DNA from: Christiangramia bathymodioli
GTDB taxonomy: Bacteria > Bacteroidota > Bacteroidia > Flavobacteriales > Flavobacteriaceae
Length of the DNA: 64,000 bases
Reading direction: 5' to 3'
Assembly (NCBI GenBank): GCA_009735695.1
Contig: SRSL01000001.1
Location: 930,048 to 994,047 of the forward strand
Part shown: positions 44,853-52,880 of the stretch, in pieces
Numbering within the stretch: position 1 is the stretch's first letter
Layout: each line of letters opens with the position of its first letter
Translations under genes and position numbers: made by a program
Notes under the pieces: model-generated
Database searches by the model: none
Told to the model about the DNA's origin: nothing
What the model saw: only the letters and a program-made list of their open reading frames with translations

Positions 44853-45903
44853 CGTTCTCTCCTTTCTTTTTCCTTTCATTGAACAGGTTAAGCCTTTTTA
44901 TCCAGGCCGTACTGCGTTCTAATACAAAGATATCTAGAAATAATAATGCCAAAGCCAATCCCAGAAACCATTGAAAATGAGATTTAAAATCGGCGAATTG
45001 TTTAGCCTCGAATTCCGTTCGTTCTATATTCTGAAGTTCTTCGGTTACCCGCTCTGTAACTTCATTGGTGACGTTTCCTTCGATATAACTTCCCTTTGCC
45101 TGGTTTGCTATTTCCTGAAGTACGGATGGATTCAGCCTTGTAATGACCGTTTCTCCCTGTGAATCTTTCTTGTAATTCTGAATCACTCCATTCCTTTTGA
45201 TGGGAATAGGACCACCTTTTTCGGTTCCTACACCAATGGTATAAATACGGATTCCCATCTCGGCGGCCTGTTCAGCAATATCCTCGACATTCCCTTCATG
45301 GTCTTCCCCGTCACTGATGATAAAAAGCACCCGGTTGGTTTGCTGTTCATCGTCGTAATACGTGGTCGCCAGCTCGATTGCATCGCTGATGGCGGTACCC
45401 TGGGATGAGATCATATCGGTATTCAGCGCCTGCAGGAACATCCTGGCGGCAGAATAGTCGGTTGTTATGGGCAACTGCGGAAAGGCTCCGCCCGCATAGC
45501 CGATTATCCCAACACGGTCACTTCCGAGGTTGGTCAGGATCTGACTCACCAGCTGCTTGGATTTTTCAAGTCGGCTTGGTGCGATATCTTCAGCATCCAT
45601 ACTTTTGGACACATCAATAGCAAAAACAATATCAACTCCTTCCCGTTTAACTGTTTCCAGTTTGGTCCCCATTTTCGGGTTCACCAAAGCGATCACCAGG
45701 CTGCAAATTCCAAGGATAACCAGTACGAGTTTTATAAAATATTTGGAACGCGATCGGTTCGGGGCCAGGAACCGAAGTAATTCGGGATCGGCGAATTTTT
45801 TTCGCGTTCGATTCTGCCAGTATACCAGCACCAGAAAAAACAGGATGATCACCGGGATCACCAGTAAGAACCAAAACCAATTTTCTTCCTCGAGTACAAA
45901 CAT
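44842..45903 (-). CDS. batB: BatB: VWA-domain membrane protein
   Basis: A 353 aa protein with two N-terminal helices (about residues 9-30 and 57-78), a VWA domain (residues 85-300) with MIDAS motif DVSKSM and later TDYSAARM/ISDGEDHEG, and a C-terminal helix near residue 315. VWA domains bind metal and partner proteins. It pairs with BatA, which has the same topology. The gene lies 1 bp after batA and overlaps batC, so expression is coupled. Confidence 0.94.
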   Translation of the reverse strand: MFVLEEENWFWFLLVIPVIILFFLVLVYWQNRTRKKFADPELLRFLAPNRSRSKYFIKLVLVILGICSLVIALVNPKMGTKLETVKREGVDIVFAIDVSKSMDAEDIAPSRLEKSKQLVSQILTNLGSDRVGIIGYAGGAFPQLPITTDYSAARMFLQALNTDMISSQGTAISDAIELATTYYDDEQQTNRVLFIISDGEDHEGNVEDIAEQAAEMGIRIYTIGVGTEKGGPIPIKRNGVIQNYKKDSQGETVITRLNPSVLQEIANQAKGSYIEGNVTNEVTERVTEELQNIERTEFEAKQFADFKSHFQWFLGLALALLFLDIFVLERSTAWIKRLNLFNERKKKGENDEN

Positions 45904-45904
45904 C

Positions 45905-46909
45905 TTAAATAAAACTTCTGAATACGGTTAAACGCAACAAGATCTCCAGTAAGAGCAAGCCACCTGCCAGCAAAACCAAAGGTCTGTATTTCTCGTCATA
46001 ATTATAATAACGGAATTCCTCTATTTCGGTCTTCTCAAGGGAGTCTATCTCCTCATAAATCTCTTCCAGTTTCTCATTATCGGTAGCACGAAAGTACTTT
46101 CCGCCGGTATCGTTGGCGATCTCTTTTAGCAGATCCTCATCGATCTCCACCTGCACATTTCCAAACTGGAATCTTCCGTTAGGTAAAGTTCCAATGGGCG
46201 AAAGAGCCATTCCGTTACTTCCTACCCCAATGGAATAAACCTTGATCCCAAACTCCACGGCCAGCTCACTGGCAGTATTCGGATCTATAAAGCCAGCATT
46301 GTTCACTCCATCCGTAAGTAAAATGATCACCTTGCTTTCGGCTTCGCTATCCTTCAACCGGTTCACCGCGGTAGCCAGCCCAGATCCAATTGCCGTTCCA
46401 TTTTCCAGTACATTATTGTAATCTATATCTTCCAGGGCATCGAGAACAATGGCCTTGTCGCTGGTAATAGGTGTTTTTGTAAAACTTTCACCGGCATACA
46501 CTACAAGACCAATACGATCACCGGGACGATCCTTGATAAATTCCTCGGCAACTTCTTTAAGTGCATCCAGGCGGTTTGGCTGCAGGTCCCTGGCCAGCAT
46601 ACTGGCCGAAACATCGATCGCCATTACGATATCTATCCCCTGGGTGCTGCTGGTTTGCGTGGTCACATCTACCGTTCGTAGCCTGGCCATGGCTGTTATT
46701 ATAAGCACCAAAACAAGCAATCTTAGGACAAATAGTACCGGTCTTAATTTGGCCAGAATCCCGCTTTTTGCCTTGAATCCTTTGGTTGAAGAAATCTTTA
46801 ATTCAGCCGTTTGCTTGTTTCGTTTCCAGAAATACCAGGCTATTGCCAGTGGCAGTAGCAAAAGCAGCCAGAAGAATTCCGGGTTTTCGAAGTTGAAATT
46901 AGCAAACAT
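45905..46909 (-). CDS. batA: BatA: VWA-domain membrane protein
   Basis: A 334 aa protein with an N-terminal helix (FFWLLLLLPLAIAWYFW), a second near residue 60, a VWA domain with MIDAS DVSASM and LTDGVNNAG, and a C-terminal helix (PLVLLAGGLLLLEILLRL). The topology matches BatB and the two are likely a paralogous pair forming a membrane-bound heteromer. The start overlaps the upstream 548 aa gene's stop by one base. The Bat system was first tied to aerotolerance in Bacteroides; in aerobes the role is uncertain. Confidence 0.94.
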   Translation of the reverse strand: MFANFNFENPEFFWLLLLLPLAIAWYFWKRNKQTAELKISSTKGFKAKSGILAKLRPVLFVLRLLVLVLIITAMARLRTVDVTTQTSSTQGIDIVMAIDVSASMLARDLQPNRLDALKEVAEEFIKDRPGDRIGLVVYAGESFTKTPITSDKAIVLDALEDIDYNNVLENGTAIGSGLATAVNRLKDSEAESKVIILLTDGVNNAGFIDPNTASELAVEFGIKVYSIGVGSNGMALSPIGTLPNGRFQFGNVQVEIDEDLLKEIANDTGGKYFRATDNEKLEEIYEEIDSLEKTEIEEFRYYNYDEKYRPLVLLAGGLLLLEILLRLTVFRSFI

Positions 46910-48555
46910 TAGTTTAGATTATTTATTTCTACCGAGTTGATAATTCGTTCTGAAATTTCCTTGGCATACTGATCATTTTCATTAAAAATGACCACTATCT
47001 GTTCAAAACCTCCTTTTTCAGCAAAATTCAGGATCACATATTCATTTGGAATGCTTTCACCGGTGATCGGGTTCACCGCTTCCAGAGTTCCAAAAACCTT
47101 TAGTCCTTTTGCTCCGTTAAGCGTCGTGAAATCTTCCTGTTTCATCAGGATATTGCGTGCGCCCTGGTCTTCCAGATTGGCATAGATACCGTCCACTGCC
47201 TTATCCAGGTCAAAATTGACCTCTCCCTGGAACTTAATGGTGCTAAGGGTCACATAAAAGTTGCTGAGCAAACTTCCGTAGAGAAAGCTTTCAGAGCCCA
47301 CCATCATTTGCTTTACTTCCCTGGGCATTTCAATTTCTCCACGTACCAGCACTTCGGGTGTGGTTACCTCCACAGCCGGGTTTCCATATTCGCTTCTAAT
47401 CCATTCCCCTTCCAACAGCTCTTTGGTGGGGTGGCCCAGGTAAGTATCTTTCACATAAGTATATCCCTTAGTGGCGATCAGGGCTGTAATACCCACCACG
47501 ATTACCAGGATACCGGCAGCTATACCCAGAATAATTCTGCGCCTTTTTCGTTTTCTGAGTCGTTCGGCTTTATAGGCCTCGTCAATTTCCAGCTCTTCTT
47601 CGGTAGGTTCAGGAACCGAAGCCCTAAGATCGTCGATAATATGCTGGGTTCTGGACCGGTCTTCCTTAGCCGTGATCACATCTGGTTTAGACCTGGCGAA
47701 CTTGGCAAGATCGGCACGGTTCAGCATTTTTCTGAAATCTTCGATAGTTTCATCGCTGAGATTCAGTTTATGCTGATTCTTTTGTTCTTTCAGATAGGTG
47801 ATCAATTCACCGGTGGTCATTTCCAGGCCGTGATCATAGATCTTCCGGTCCAGGTATTTCCTGGCGGCAAAGCTCAGCTGGGAATAGTATTCTTTTATTT
47901 CCCGTTTTTCAAGAAGTTGAGATTTGTCGAGCTTTTCCAATTCGGCCATGGCCTCTTCATAAGGCGGCAATTCCGGTTCAGCTTCATCCCTTCTTTTTTT
48001 CCGAATAATCAGAAAGGCAACCAGCGCCCCGGCCAGTAAAATTCCCAGTAACCACCATAACCAGGAAGGTATGCTGAATCGAGGCGGAACCTCAACCGAA
48101 GGCTTGATAGGATATAATTTTTGCTTGGTGGTATCTACGATCACATCAAATACCTCAACCGGAATGGAATCGGTGTAAAAGCTATTGTTTCCTATAAGCA
48201 CCTCCTGCGAAGGGATCACATATTTACCCGAATCGAACTGGGTGAGAAAATATTCCTTCAGCAACCTTTGGCCTTCCCTGCTTTTAATAGTGTCTATATC
48301 GTATGATTCGACCATTTCCAGGGGTGAAAAAGTTTCGCCTTCCGGAAAAACCACCAGGTTGCCAGCAGCGGTTTCCACCTCAATACGGTAATTGATCCTC
48401 TCACCGATCTCGATCTGGGTTGAATCTACAGCTGCCGAAACCCTGGACTGAGCATTAAGATCTGCACTTAGCAGAAAGAAGGATATAAAAAACAGAAATC
48501 CCAGGCAGCCTGAGATATGCAGTTTAGAATATGTAGGTATCTTATTTATGTACAT
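46909..48555 (-). CDS. BatD-like/DUF4381-type membrane protein in the bat operon
   Basis: The 548 aa protein has an N-terminal signal or anchor (ISGCLGFLFFISFFLLSADLNAQ), an Ig-like BatD-type domain (RVSAAVDSTQIEIGERINYRIEVET), a helix (WLWWLLGILLAGALVAFLII, about 165-185), a cytoplasmic helical region like DUF4381 (PPYEEAMAELEKLDKSQLLEKREIKEYYSQLSFAARKYLD), and a second helix near 355. A further ~160 residue beta-rich extracytoplasmic domain ends the chain. The last domain (WIRSEYGNPAVEVTTPEVLVRGEI) is unusual for the family. It sits between the DUF58 gene and batA and shares a base with batA, so it is part of the system. Confidence 0.85.
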   Translation of the reverse strand: MYINKIPTYSKLHISGCLGFLFFISFFLLSADLNAQSRVSAAVDSTQIEIGERINYRIEVETAAGNLVVFPEGETFSPLEMVESYDIDTIKSREGQRLLKEYFLTQFDSGKYVIPSQEVLIGNNSFYTDSIPVEVFDVIVDTTKQKLYPIKPSVEVPPRFSIPSWLWWLLGILLAGALVAFLIIRKKRRDEAEPELPPYEEAMAELEKLDKSQLLEKREIKEYYSQLSFAARKYLDRKIYDHGLEMTTGELITYLKEQKNQHKLNLSDETIEDFRKMLNRADLAKFARSKPDVITAKEDRSRTQHIIDDLRASVPEPTEEELEIDEAYKAERLRKRKRRRIILGIAAGILVIVVGITALIATKGYTYVKDTYLGHPTKELLEGEWIRSEYGNPAVEVTTPEVLVRGEIEMPREVKQMMVGSESFLYGSLLSNFYVTLSTIKFQGEVNFDLDKAVDGIYANLEDQGARNILMKQEDFTTLNGAKGLKVFGTLEAVNPITGESIPNEYVILNFAEKGGFEQIVVIFNENDQYAKEISERIINSVEINNLN

Positions 48556-48561
48556 TTCTTT

Positions 48562-49428
48562 TTAAGCTCTTCTTTTAAAATATCCCAGTAGTTTTTTCAC
48601 GTAACTGTCATCTGTTCGGTTATTAATGATACCTGCTCCGCTAAGATTAAAACTCTGGTGGAAGTAATCTACCCGCTCCTGGAAATATTTGGAATAAGAA
48701 TGCCTAACAGACCTGGAACCGGTGTTTACCATTATGTATTCGCCAGACTCCTCATCCAACATCTGTACCAGACCAAGATTTGGAATGCTTTGTTCCATTT
48801 TATCAAAAACTCTGATTCCCGTAACGTCATGTTTTCCGGCAACTATCTTTAAAGTGTGCTGGTAATCATCTGCCATAAAATCTGAAAGCAGGAAGACGAT
48901 CGCCTTCTTCTTCATCACATTCGATAAATACTTTAAAGCCCCGGCGATATCGGTCTTTTTTCCCTCGGGCTGAAATTCCAGTAATTCCCGGATGATCCTC
49001 AAAACGTGGGATCTTCCTTTTTTCGGCGGAATATAGAGTTCGATCTTATCTGTAAATAGCAAAAGCCCGATCTTGTCATTATTATTGGTGGCCGAAAAAG
49101 CCAGCGTTGCCGCGATCTCGGTGATGACTTCCTTTTTAAACTGCTGCTGCGTCCCAAACATTTCAGAACCCGAAATATCCACCATCAGCATCATGGTAAG
49201 CTCGCGCTCTTCCTCGAAAACCTTTACAAAAGGTTCGTTATAACGGGCGGTAACGTTCCAGTCTATACTTCTAACATCATCTCCAAACTGGTACGCCCTC
49301 ACCTCGCTAAAGGTCATACCCCTACCCTTAAAAGTAGAATGATATTCGCCACCAAAAACGTGGTCGCTTAACCTACGCGTTTTGATCTCGATCTTCCTTA
49401 CTTTTTTAAGCAGTTCTTTTGTATCCAT
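48562..49428 (-). CDS. DUF58 protein of the MoxR/Bat operon
   Basis: From the ATG at 49428 the product is 288 aa (MDTKELLKKVRKIEIKTRRL). The frame reads back to 49488 only through a repeat-like noncoding segment, so that start is rejected. FSEVRAYQFGDDVRSIDWNVTARYNEPFVKVFEEERE is the DUF58 signature, and the C-terminal half is a VWA-like fold with DISGSEMFG and LSDFMADDY. DUF58 proteins are encoded with MoxR ATPases, which may remodel them. It is cytoplasmic or membrane-associated. Confidence 0.93.
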   Translation of the reverse strand: MDTKELLKKVRKIEIKTRRLSDHVFGGEYHSTFKGRGMTFSEVRAYQFGDDVRSIDWNVTARYNEPFVKVFEEERELTMMLMVDISGSEMFGTQQQFKKEVITEIAATLAFSATNNNDKIGLLLFTDKIELYIPPKKGRSHVLRIIRELLEFQPEGKKTDIAGALKYLSNVMKKKAIVFLLSDFMADDYQHTLKIVAGKHDVTGIRVFDKMEQSIPNLGLVQMLDEESGEYIMVNTGSRSVRHSYSKYFQERVDYFHQSFNLSGAGIINNRTDDSYVKKLLGYFKRRA

Positions 49429-49437
49429 CTTTTGAAG

Positions 49438-49513
49438 TGGGCAGTTTTCAGTCTCAGTAAGCAGTCTGTGAACAGGCAATTTTTTCACTGCCTATTGCCA
49501 CTGCCAACTGTTT
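49438..49513. repeat. Degenerate CTGCC/CAGT interspersed-repeat-like segment
   Basis: The gap between moxR and the DUF58 gene is built of variants of GGCAGT and ACTGCC (GGGCAGTTTTCAGT, AAGCAGT, CACTGCCTATTGCCACTGCC), with GGCAAT (49475-49480) and ATTGCC (49494-49499) in inverse order. Such strings recur in intergenic DNA of flavobacteria, as I recall. It may fold in the mRNA and alter the moxR/DUF58 ratio. Confidence 0.45.
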
Positions 49514-49520
49514 AATAATT

Positions 49521-50525
49521 TTAAGGTACTTCGATTTCGTTTACGATCTTGTTGATCAGGTCTTCTGAAGTGATATTTTCGGCCTCCGCCTCGTAGGTAA
49601 TTCCAATACGGTGACGAAGCACATCGTGTACCACTGCCCTAACATCTTCAGGCACCACGTAGCCTCTTCTCTTGATAAAGGCATAACATTTCGCCGCAAC
49701 CGCCAGGTTGATACTACCCCTTGGAGAAGCTCCAAAGCTAATTAGCGGTTTGATGTCTTCAAGGTTATATTTTTCAGGAGTCCTGGTAGCGAAAATGATA
49801 TCAAGAATATATTTCTCGATCTTTTCGTCCATATAAACTTCCCGAACGGCACTTTGTGCTCTTAAGATCTGTTCGAGACTAACAACCGGATTTACCTTTT
49901 CGAATCCGCCTTTCAGGTTAGCGCGAATGATAAGCTGTTCCTCGGCCATTTGAGGATATTTAATAACCGTCTTCAGCATAAAACGGTCTACCTGGGCTTC
50001 CGGCAACGGATAGGTTCCTTCCTGCTCAACAGGGTTCTGGGTGGCCATCACCAGGAATGGTTTATCAAGTCTGAAAGTTTCATCACCAATGGTCACCTGC
50101 TTTTCCTGCATGGCTTCCAGCAATGCCGACTGTACCTTAGCAGGAGCACGGTTGATCTCATCTGCCAGGACGAAATTGGCGAATATCGGCCCCTTCTTGA
50201 TGCTGAAATCGTTCACCTTCATATTATAGATCAGGGTCCCGATCACATCTGCCGGCAAGAGGTCTGGTGTGAACTGGATACGGCTGAATGAACCGTGTAC
50301 TGCCTGTGAAAGCGTATTAATGGCTAAAGTCTTTGCAAGTCCCGGAACACCTTCTAACAGGATGTGTCCCTGGCCAAGCAGTCCTATCAACAGGCGCTCC
50401 ACCATATGTTTTTGCCCAACGATCACTTTGTTCATTTCAGTGACCAGAAGGTCTACGAATGCACTTTCTCGTTCTATTTTCTCGTTAATACTGGCTATAT
50501 CAACCGATGAATCGTTTTCCATCAT
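49521..50525 (-). CDS. MoxR-family AAA+ ATPase
   Basis: The 334 aa protein has Walker A GVPGLAKT near residue 58, Walker B LADEINRAP, sensor region ATQNPVEQEGTYPLPEAQVDRFML, and the C-terminal helical lid (ISFGASPRGSINLAVAAKCYAF). This is the MoxR/RavA-like subgroup. It is the first gene of the leftward moxR-DUF58-bat cluster. MoxR ATPases are proposed to act as chaperones for VWA proteins, and three VWA-type proteins follow in this operon. The starting ATGATG pair leaves the first Met uncertain by one codon. Confidence 0.95.
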   Translation of the reverse strand: MMENDSSVDIASINEKIERESAFVDLLVTEMNKVIVGQKHMVERLLIGLLGQGHILLEGVPGLAKTLAINTLSQAVHGSFSRIQFTPDLLPADVIGTLIYNMKVNDFSIKKGPIFANFVLADEINRAPAKVQSALLEAMQEKQVTIGDETFRLDKPFLVMATQNPVEQEGTYPLPEAQVDRFMLKTVIKYPQMAEEQLIIRANLKGGFEKVNPVVSLEQILRAQSAVREVYMDEKIEKYILDIIFATRTPEKYNLEDIKPLISFGASPRGSINLAVAAKCYAFIKRRGYVVPEDVRAVVHDVLRHRIGITYEAEAENITSEDLINKIVNEIEVP

Positions 50526-50621
50526 GATTTTCAGGTTTTGATGTCGTGAATATACGTACTTGAAACAAGCGTCGCAAATTGAAAATTTATTGGATTTAGA
50601 TTTGTTAAATAAAAGTTAAAT

Positions 50622-50650
50622 AAAAAAGGCGACACCATCGTGCCGCCCTT
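50622..50650 (-). terminator. Terminator of the DUF4382 gene
   Basis: Read leftward, AAGGGCGGCAC-GATG-GTGTCGCCTT forms a stem with a mismatch followed by T4-6, about 30 bp after the stop at 50679. It separates that gene from moxR. Confidence 0.85.
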
Positions 50651-50678
50651 AATTTAAGCTTAGTTGATCTATTTATTT

Positions 50679-51524
50679 CTATAATTCGATCTCTCCAAGA
50701 TCGGTGGTCGCGTTAGGTTCAACTTCCACTTCGGTTAGAGTGAAAACTGAAAGTCCGGCACCGGCTTCAGGAGTAACCACAAGATCATAAGTTCCTGCAG
50801 GCACACCATTCAGTGAAAAATTACCTTCAGAATCGGTATAAGCCGAAATATTCACACCTTCACCTGTTAGACTTACGGTATGCTGAATATTGGTTTCAAG
50901 ACCAACTGGGTCGATCACTTTTCCAACTACCACTCCGGCATTGGCTTCCGCATTCACCCTGATTACGGGCTTCAGGTTATAACCTCCATTTCCGGTAGCT
51001 ACAACAGATTCGTCCACGTCGAAATCCAGAATATACGCATAATTCTCTCCGGCTTCGAAATCCTGGTTGATCTTCAATTTTAAACCAGACTGCTGGGCGC
51101 TAGGAGTATTCAATGGTTTTTTCTCACCATCAACGGTAACCGAATTTTCTGTACCTAATACCAGTCGCATTTCACTTACATAACCAGTAGAAACTTCGGT
51201 ATCGGCAAGGATCTGGGTTACACCACCGGTTAAAGTTAGCAGGTCATAAACGCCGGTTTGAACATTTTCCAGGCTTACCCAGCCATCACCTTCAACCTCA
51301 CCTTCTGTCTCGGTTTCAGTTTCACCCTGAATTTTGATCTGAACATCCTGAACATCCACATGTACAGCATCATAATCTCCCGGGGCATCGGTCATTCTTA
51401 CAGTTAAATTTGCAGAGCCCTCACCAGAGGTTTCTGAATCATCATCACTACAACTTGTAAAAGCAAATGAAACAATCGCAGCCATTGAAAGGCCTTTTAA
51501 TGTAAGATTCTTTAAATAATTCAT
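50679..51524 (-). CDS. DUF4382 lipoprotein with CarboxypepD-like domain
   Basis: The 281 aa protein has a lipobox (FAFTSC, Cys25) followed by acidic SDDDSE, a pattern associated with surface export of Bacteroidota lipoproteins. DUF4382 covers about residues 38-185 (ANLTVRMTDAPGDYDAVHVDVQDVQIKI, GGVTQILADTEVSTGYVSEMRLVLG). A carboxypeptidase-regulatory-like beta-sandwich follows (GVVVGKVIDPVGLETNIQHTVSLT, DSEGNFSLNGVPAGTYDLVVTPE). The role is unknown, perhaps adhesion or scaffolding. It is monocistronic. Confidence 0.9.
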   Translation of the reverse strand: MNYLKNLTLKGLSMAAIVSFAFTSCSDDDSETSGEGSANLTVRMTDAPGDYDAVHVDVQDVQIKIQGETETETEGEVEGDGWVSLENVQTGVYDLLTLTGGVTQILADTEVSTGYVSEMRLVLGTENSVTVDGEKKPLNTPSAQQSGLKLKINQDFEAGENYAYILDFDVDESVVATGNGGYNLKPVIRVNAEANAGVVVGKVIDPVGLETNIQHTVSLTGEGVNISAYTDSEGNFSLNGVPAGTYDLVVTPEAGAGLSVFTLTEVEVEPNATTDLGEIEL

Positions 51525-51676
51525 ATGTAGATTTTATAGGTTTTGGAAGGGAGAACGGCAAGATGCATGCAAGATTTTACCACAGAAACTGTTTTTAACG
51601 TATTTTAACGGAACTTAACCAGGATTTAATGACCTAAAACCTACAAATTTCTACATCTTTAATTAAAATTATAAGC

Positions 51677-52426
51677 ATGATAACTGCCTTAATAACAGGA
51701 GCTAGTAGTGGAATTGGAAGAGCAACTGCCATCAAATTCGCCAGCCATGGCATAAAATTGATCTTATGCGGAAGAAGAAAGGACAGACTGGAACAGCTGC
51801 GTCAACAATTATCTGTGGAAACTGAGGTACAAATCCTCACTTTTGACGTAAGAAACCGAAATGAAGTCGAGGAAAACCTTTCTTCCCTTCCGGATGGCTT
51901 CCGTAAAATAGATATCCTGGTCAATAATGCCGGGAACGCTCATGGCCTGGATCCAATCCAAAAAGGAAACGTGGAAGACTGGGATGCGATGATCGATATT
52001 AACGTAAAAGGATTGCTGTATGTGAGCAAGGCGGTGATCCCCGGAATGCTGGAGCAAGGCAGCGGACATATCATCAATATCGGTTCTACTGCCGGCAAGG
52101 AAGTTTATCCCAACGGAAATGTTTATTGTGCCAGCAAACACGCGGTAGATGCGATCAACCAGGGAATGCGACTGGACCTTAACGGAACCGGGATCAGGGT
52201 TGGCGCGGTAAATCCAGGACTGGTTCAAACCGAATTCAGCGACGTTCGATTCAAAGGCAATACTGAAAAAGCCAAAAAAGTGTACCAGGGATTCAAAGCC
52301 CTTCAGGCCGATGATATAGCCGATATCATTTATTTTGTGGTAACCCGTCCCTACCACGTGAATATCGCCGATTTGGTTGTGATGCCAACAGCGCAGGCGT
52401 CGAGCACGATGGTTCATAAGGATTGA
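51677..52426 (+). CDS. SDR oxidoreductase, YdfG-like
   Basis: A 249 aa SDR with TGASSGIGRATA at the N-terminus, NNAGNAHGL, the catalytic Ser in IGSTAGKEVYPNG and Tyr-Lys in YCASKHA. The pattern is closest to NADP-dependent 3-hydroxy acid (serine/threonine) dehydrogenases of the YdfG type. The substrate cannot be fixed from sequence. The AT-rich left arm of the four-helix element begins at the base after its stop codon. Confidence 0.9.
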   Translation: MITALITGASSGIGRATAIKFASHGIKLILCGRRKDRLEQLRQQLSVETEVQILTFDVRNRNEVEENLSSLPDGFRKIDILVNNAGNAHGLDPIQKGNVEDWDAMIDINVKGLLYVSKAVIPGMLEQGSGHIINIGSTAGKEVYPNGNVYCASKHAVDAINQGMRLDLNGTGIRVGAVNPGLVQTEFSDVRFKGNTEKAKKVYQGFKALQADDIADIIYFVVTRPYHVNIADLVVMPTAQASSTMVHKD

Positions 52427-52870
52427 TTATTTTTTATTCTTTATTATTTATTCAGGCATGGCGCATTATCAAAATTTTGAAGAACTGGAGATCTATAAAC
52501 TTGCGAGAGCGCAGTGTATGAGCATTTGGAAATTGATTAATGAAACCGGCCTTTCCAAGGATTATAGATTAAAAGATCAAATGAATGGTTCTTCAGGTTC
52601 TGTTATGGATAATATAGCAGAAGGCTTTGGTCGCGGAGGCAATAAGGAATTTATCCAGTTTTTGAGTTTTGCCCTTGGTTCAAATCATGAGACTAAGGCA
52701 CAACTTCAAAGGGCATTGGATCGAAACTATATATCTAAAAGTGAATATCTGGAACTAACAAAGCAGTCTGAAATTTTGAATGAACAAATCTCAAGGTTCA
52801 TCAACTATTTAAGATTATCTGAAAGAAAAGGATCTAAATATGATTAATAAATAATAAGAATAATTAATAA
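52427..52870. mobile_element. IVS-like element: four-helix-bundle gene between complementary arms
   Basis: The left arm (52427-52452, 26 bases) and right arm (52846-52870, 25 bases) are inverted copies pairing at 23 positions with one bulge, both almost pure A/T apart from one central C/G. They enclose only the four-helix-bundle gene, and the right arm includes its stop codon. In 23S rRNA intervening sequences the same protein family sits between complementary ends that form a stem. Here the unit is in intergenic DNA, starting exactly after the SDR stop and ending 10 bp before the next gene. Confidence 0.55.
52458..52847 (+). CDS. Four-helix-bundle protein (23S rRNA IVS/S23 family)
   Basis: The 129 aa protein fits the TIGR02436 family: YQNFEELEIYKLARAQCMSIWKLI, LKDQMNGSSGSVMDNIAEGFGRGGNKEFIQFLSFALGSNHETKAQL, and a final helix. 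SSGSVMDNIAEGFGR is the diagnostic core. Homologues are encoded in 23S rRNA intervening sequences of Leptospira and others and also occur free in Bacteroidota genomes; some can form pentamers. The function is unknown. It is framed by complementary AT-rich arms and is not inside rRNA here. Confidence 0.9.
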   Translation: MAHYQNFEELEIYKLARAQCMSIWKLINETGLSKDYRLKDQMNGSSGSVMDNIAEGFGRGGNKEFIQFLSFALGSNHETKAQLQRALDRNYISKSEYLELTKQSEILNEQISRFINYLRLSERKGSKYD

Positions 52871-52880
52871 CCAATAAATC

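Noticed and set aside
47308-48039. 243 aa rightward open frame antisense to the 548 aa bat-operon gene
   Set aside because: No domain or signal, and biased Phe/Gln composition expected of an antisense shadow; the opposite strand has recognisable domains.
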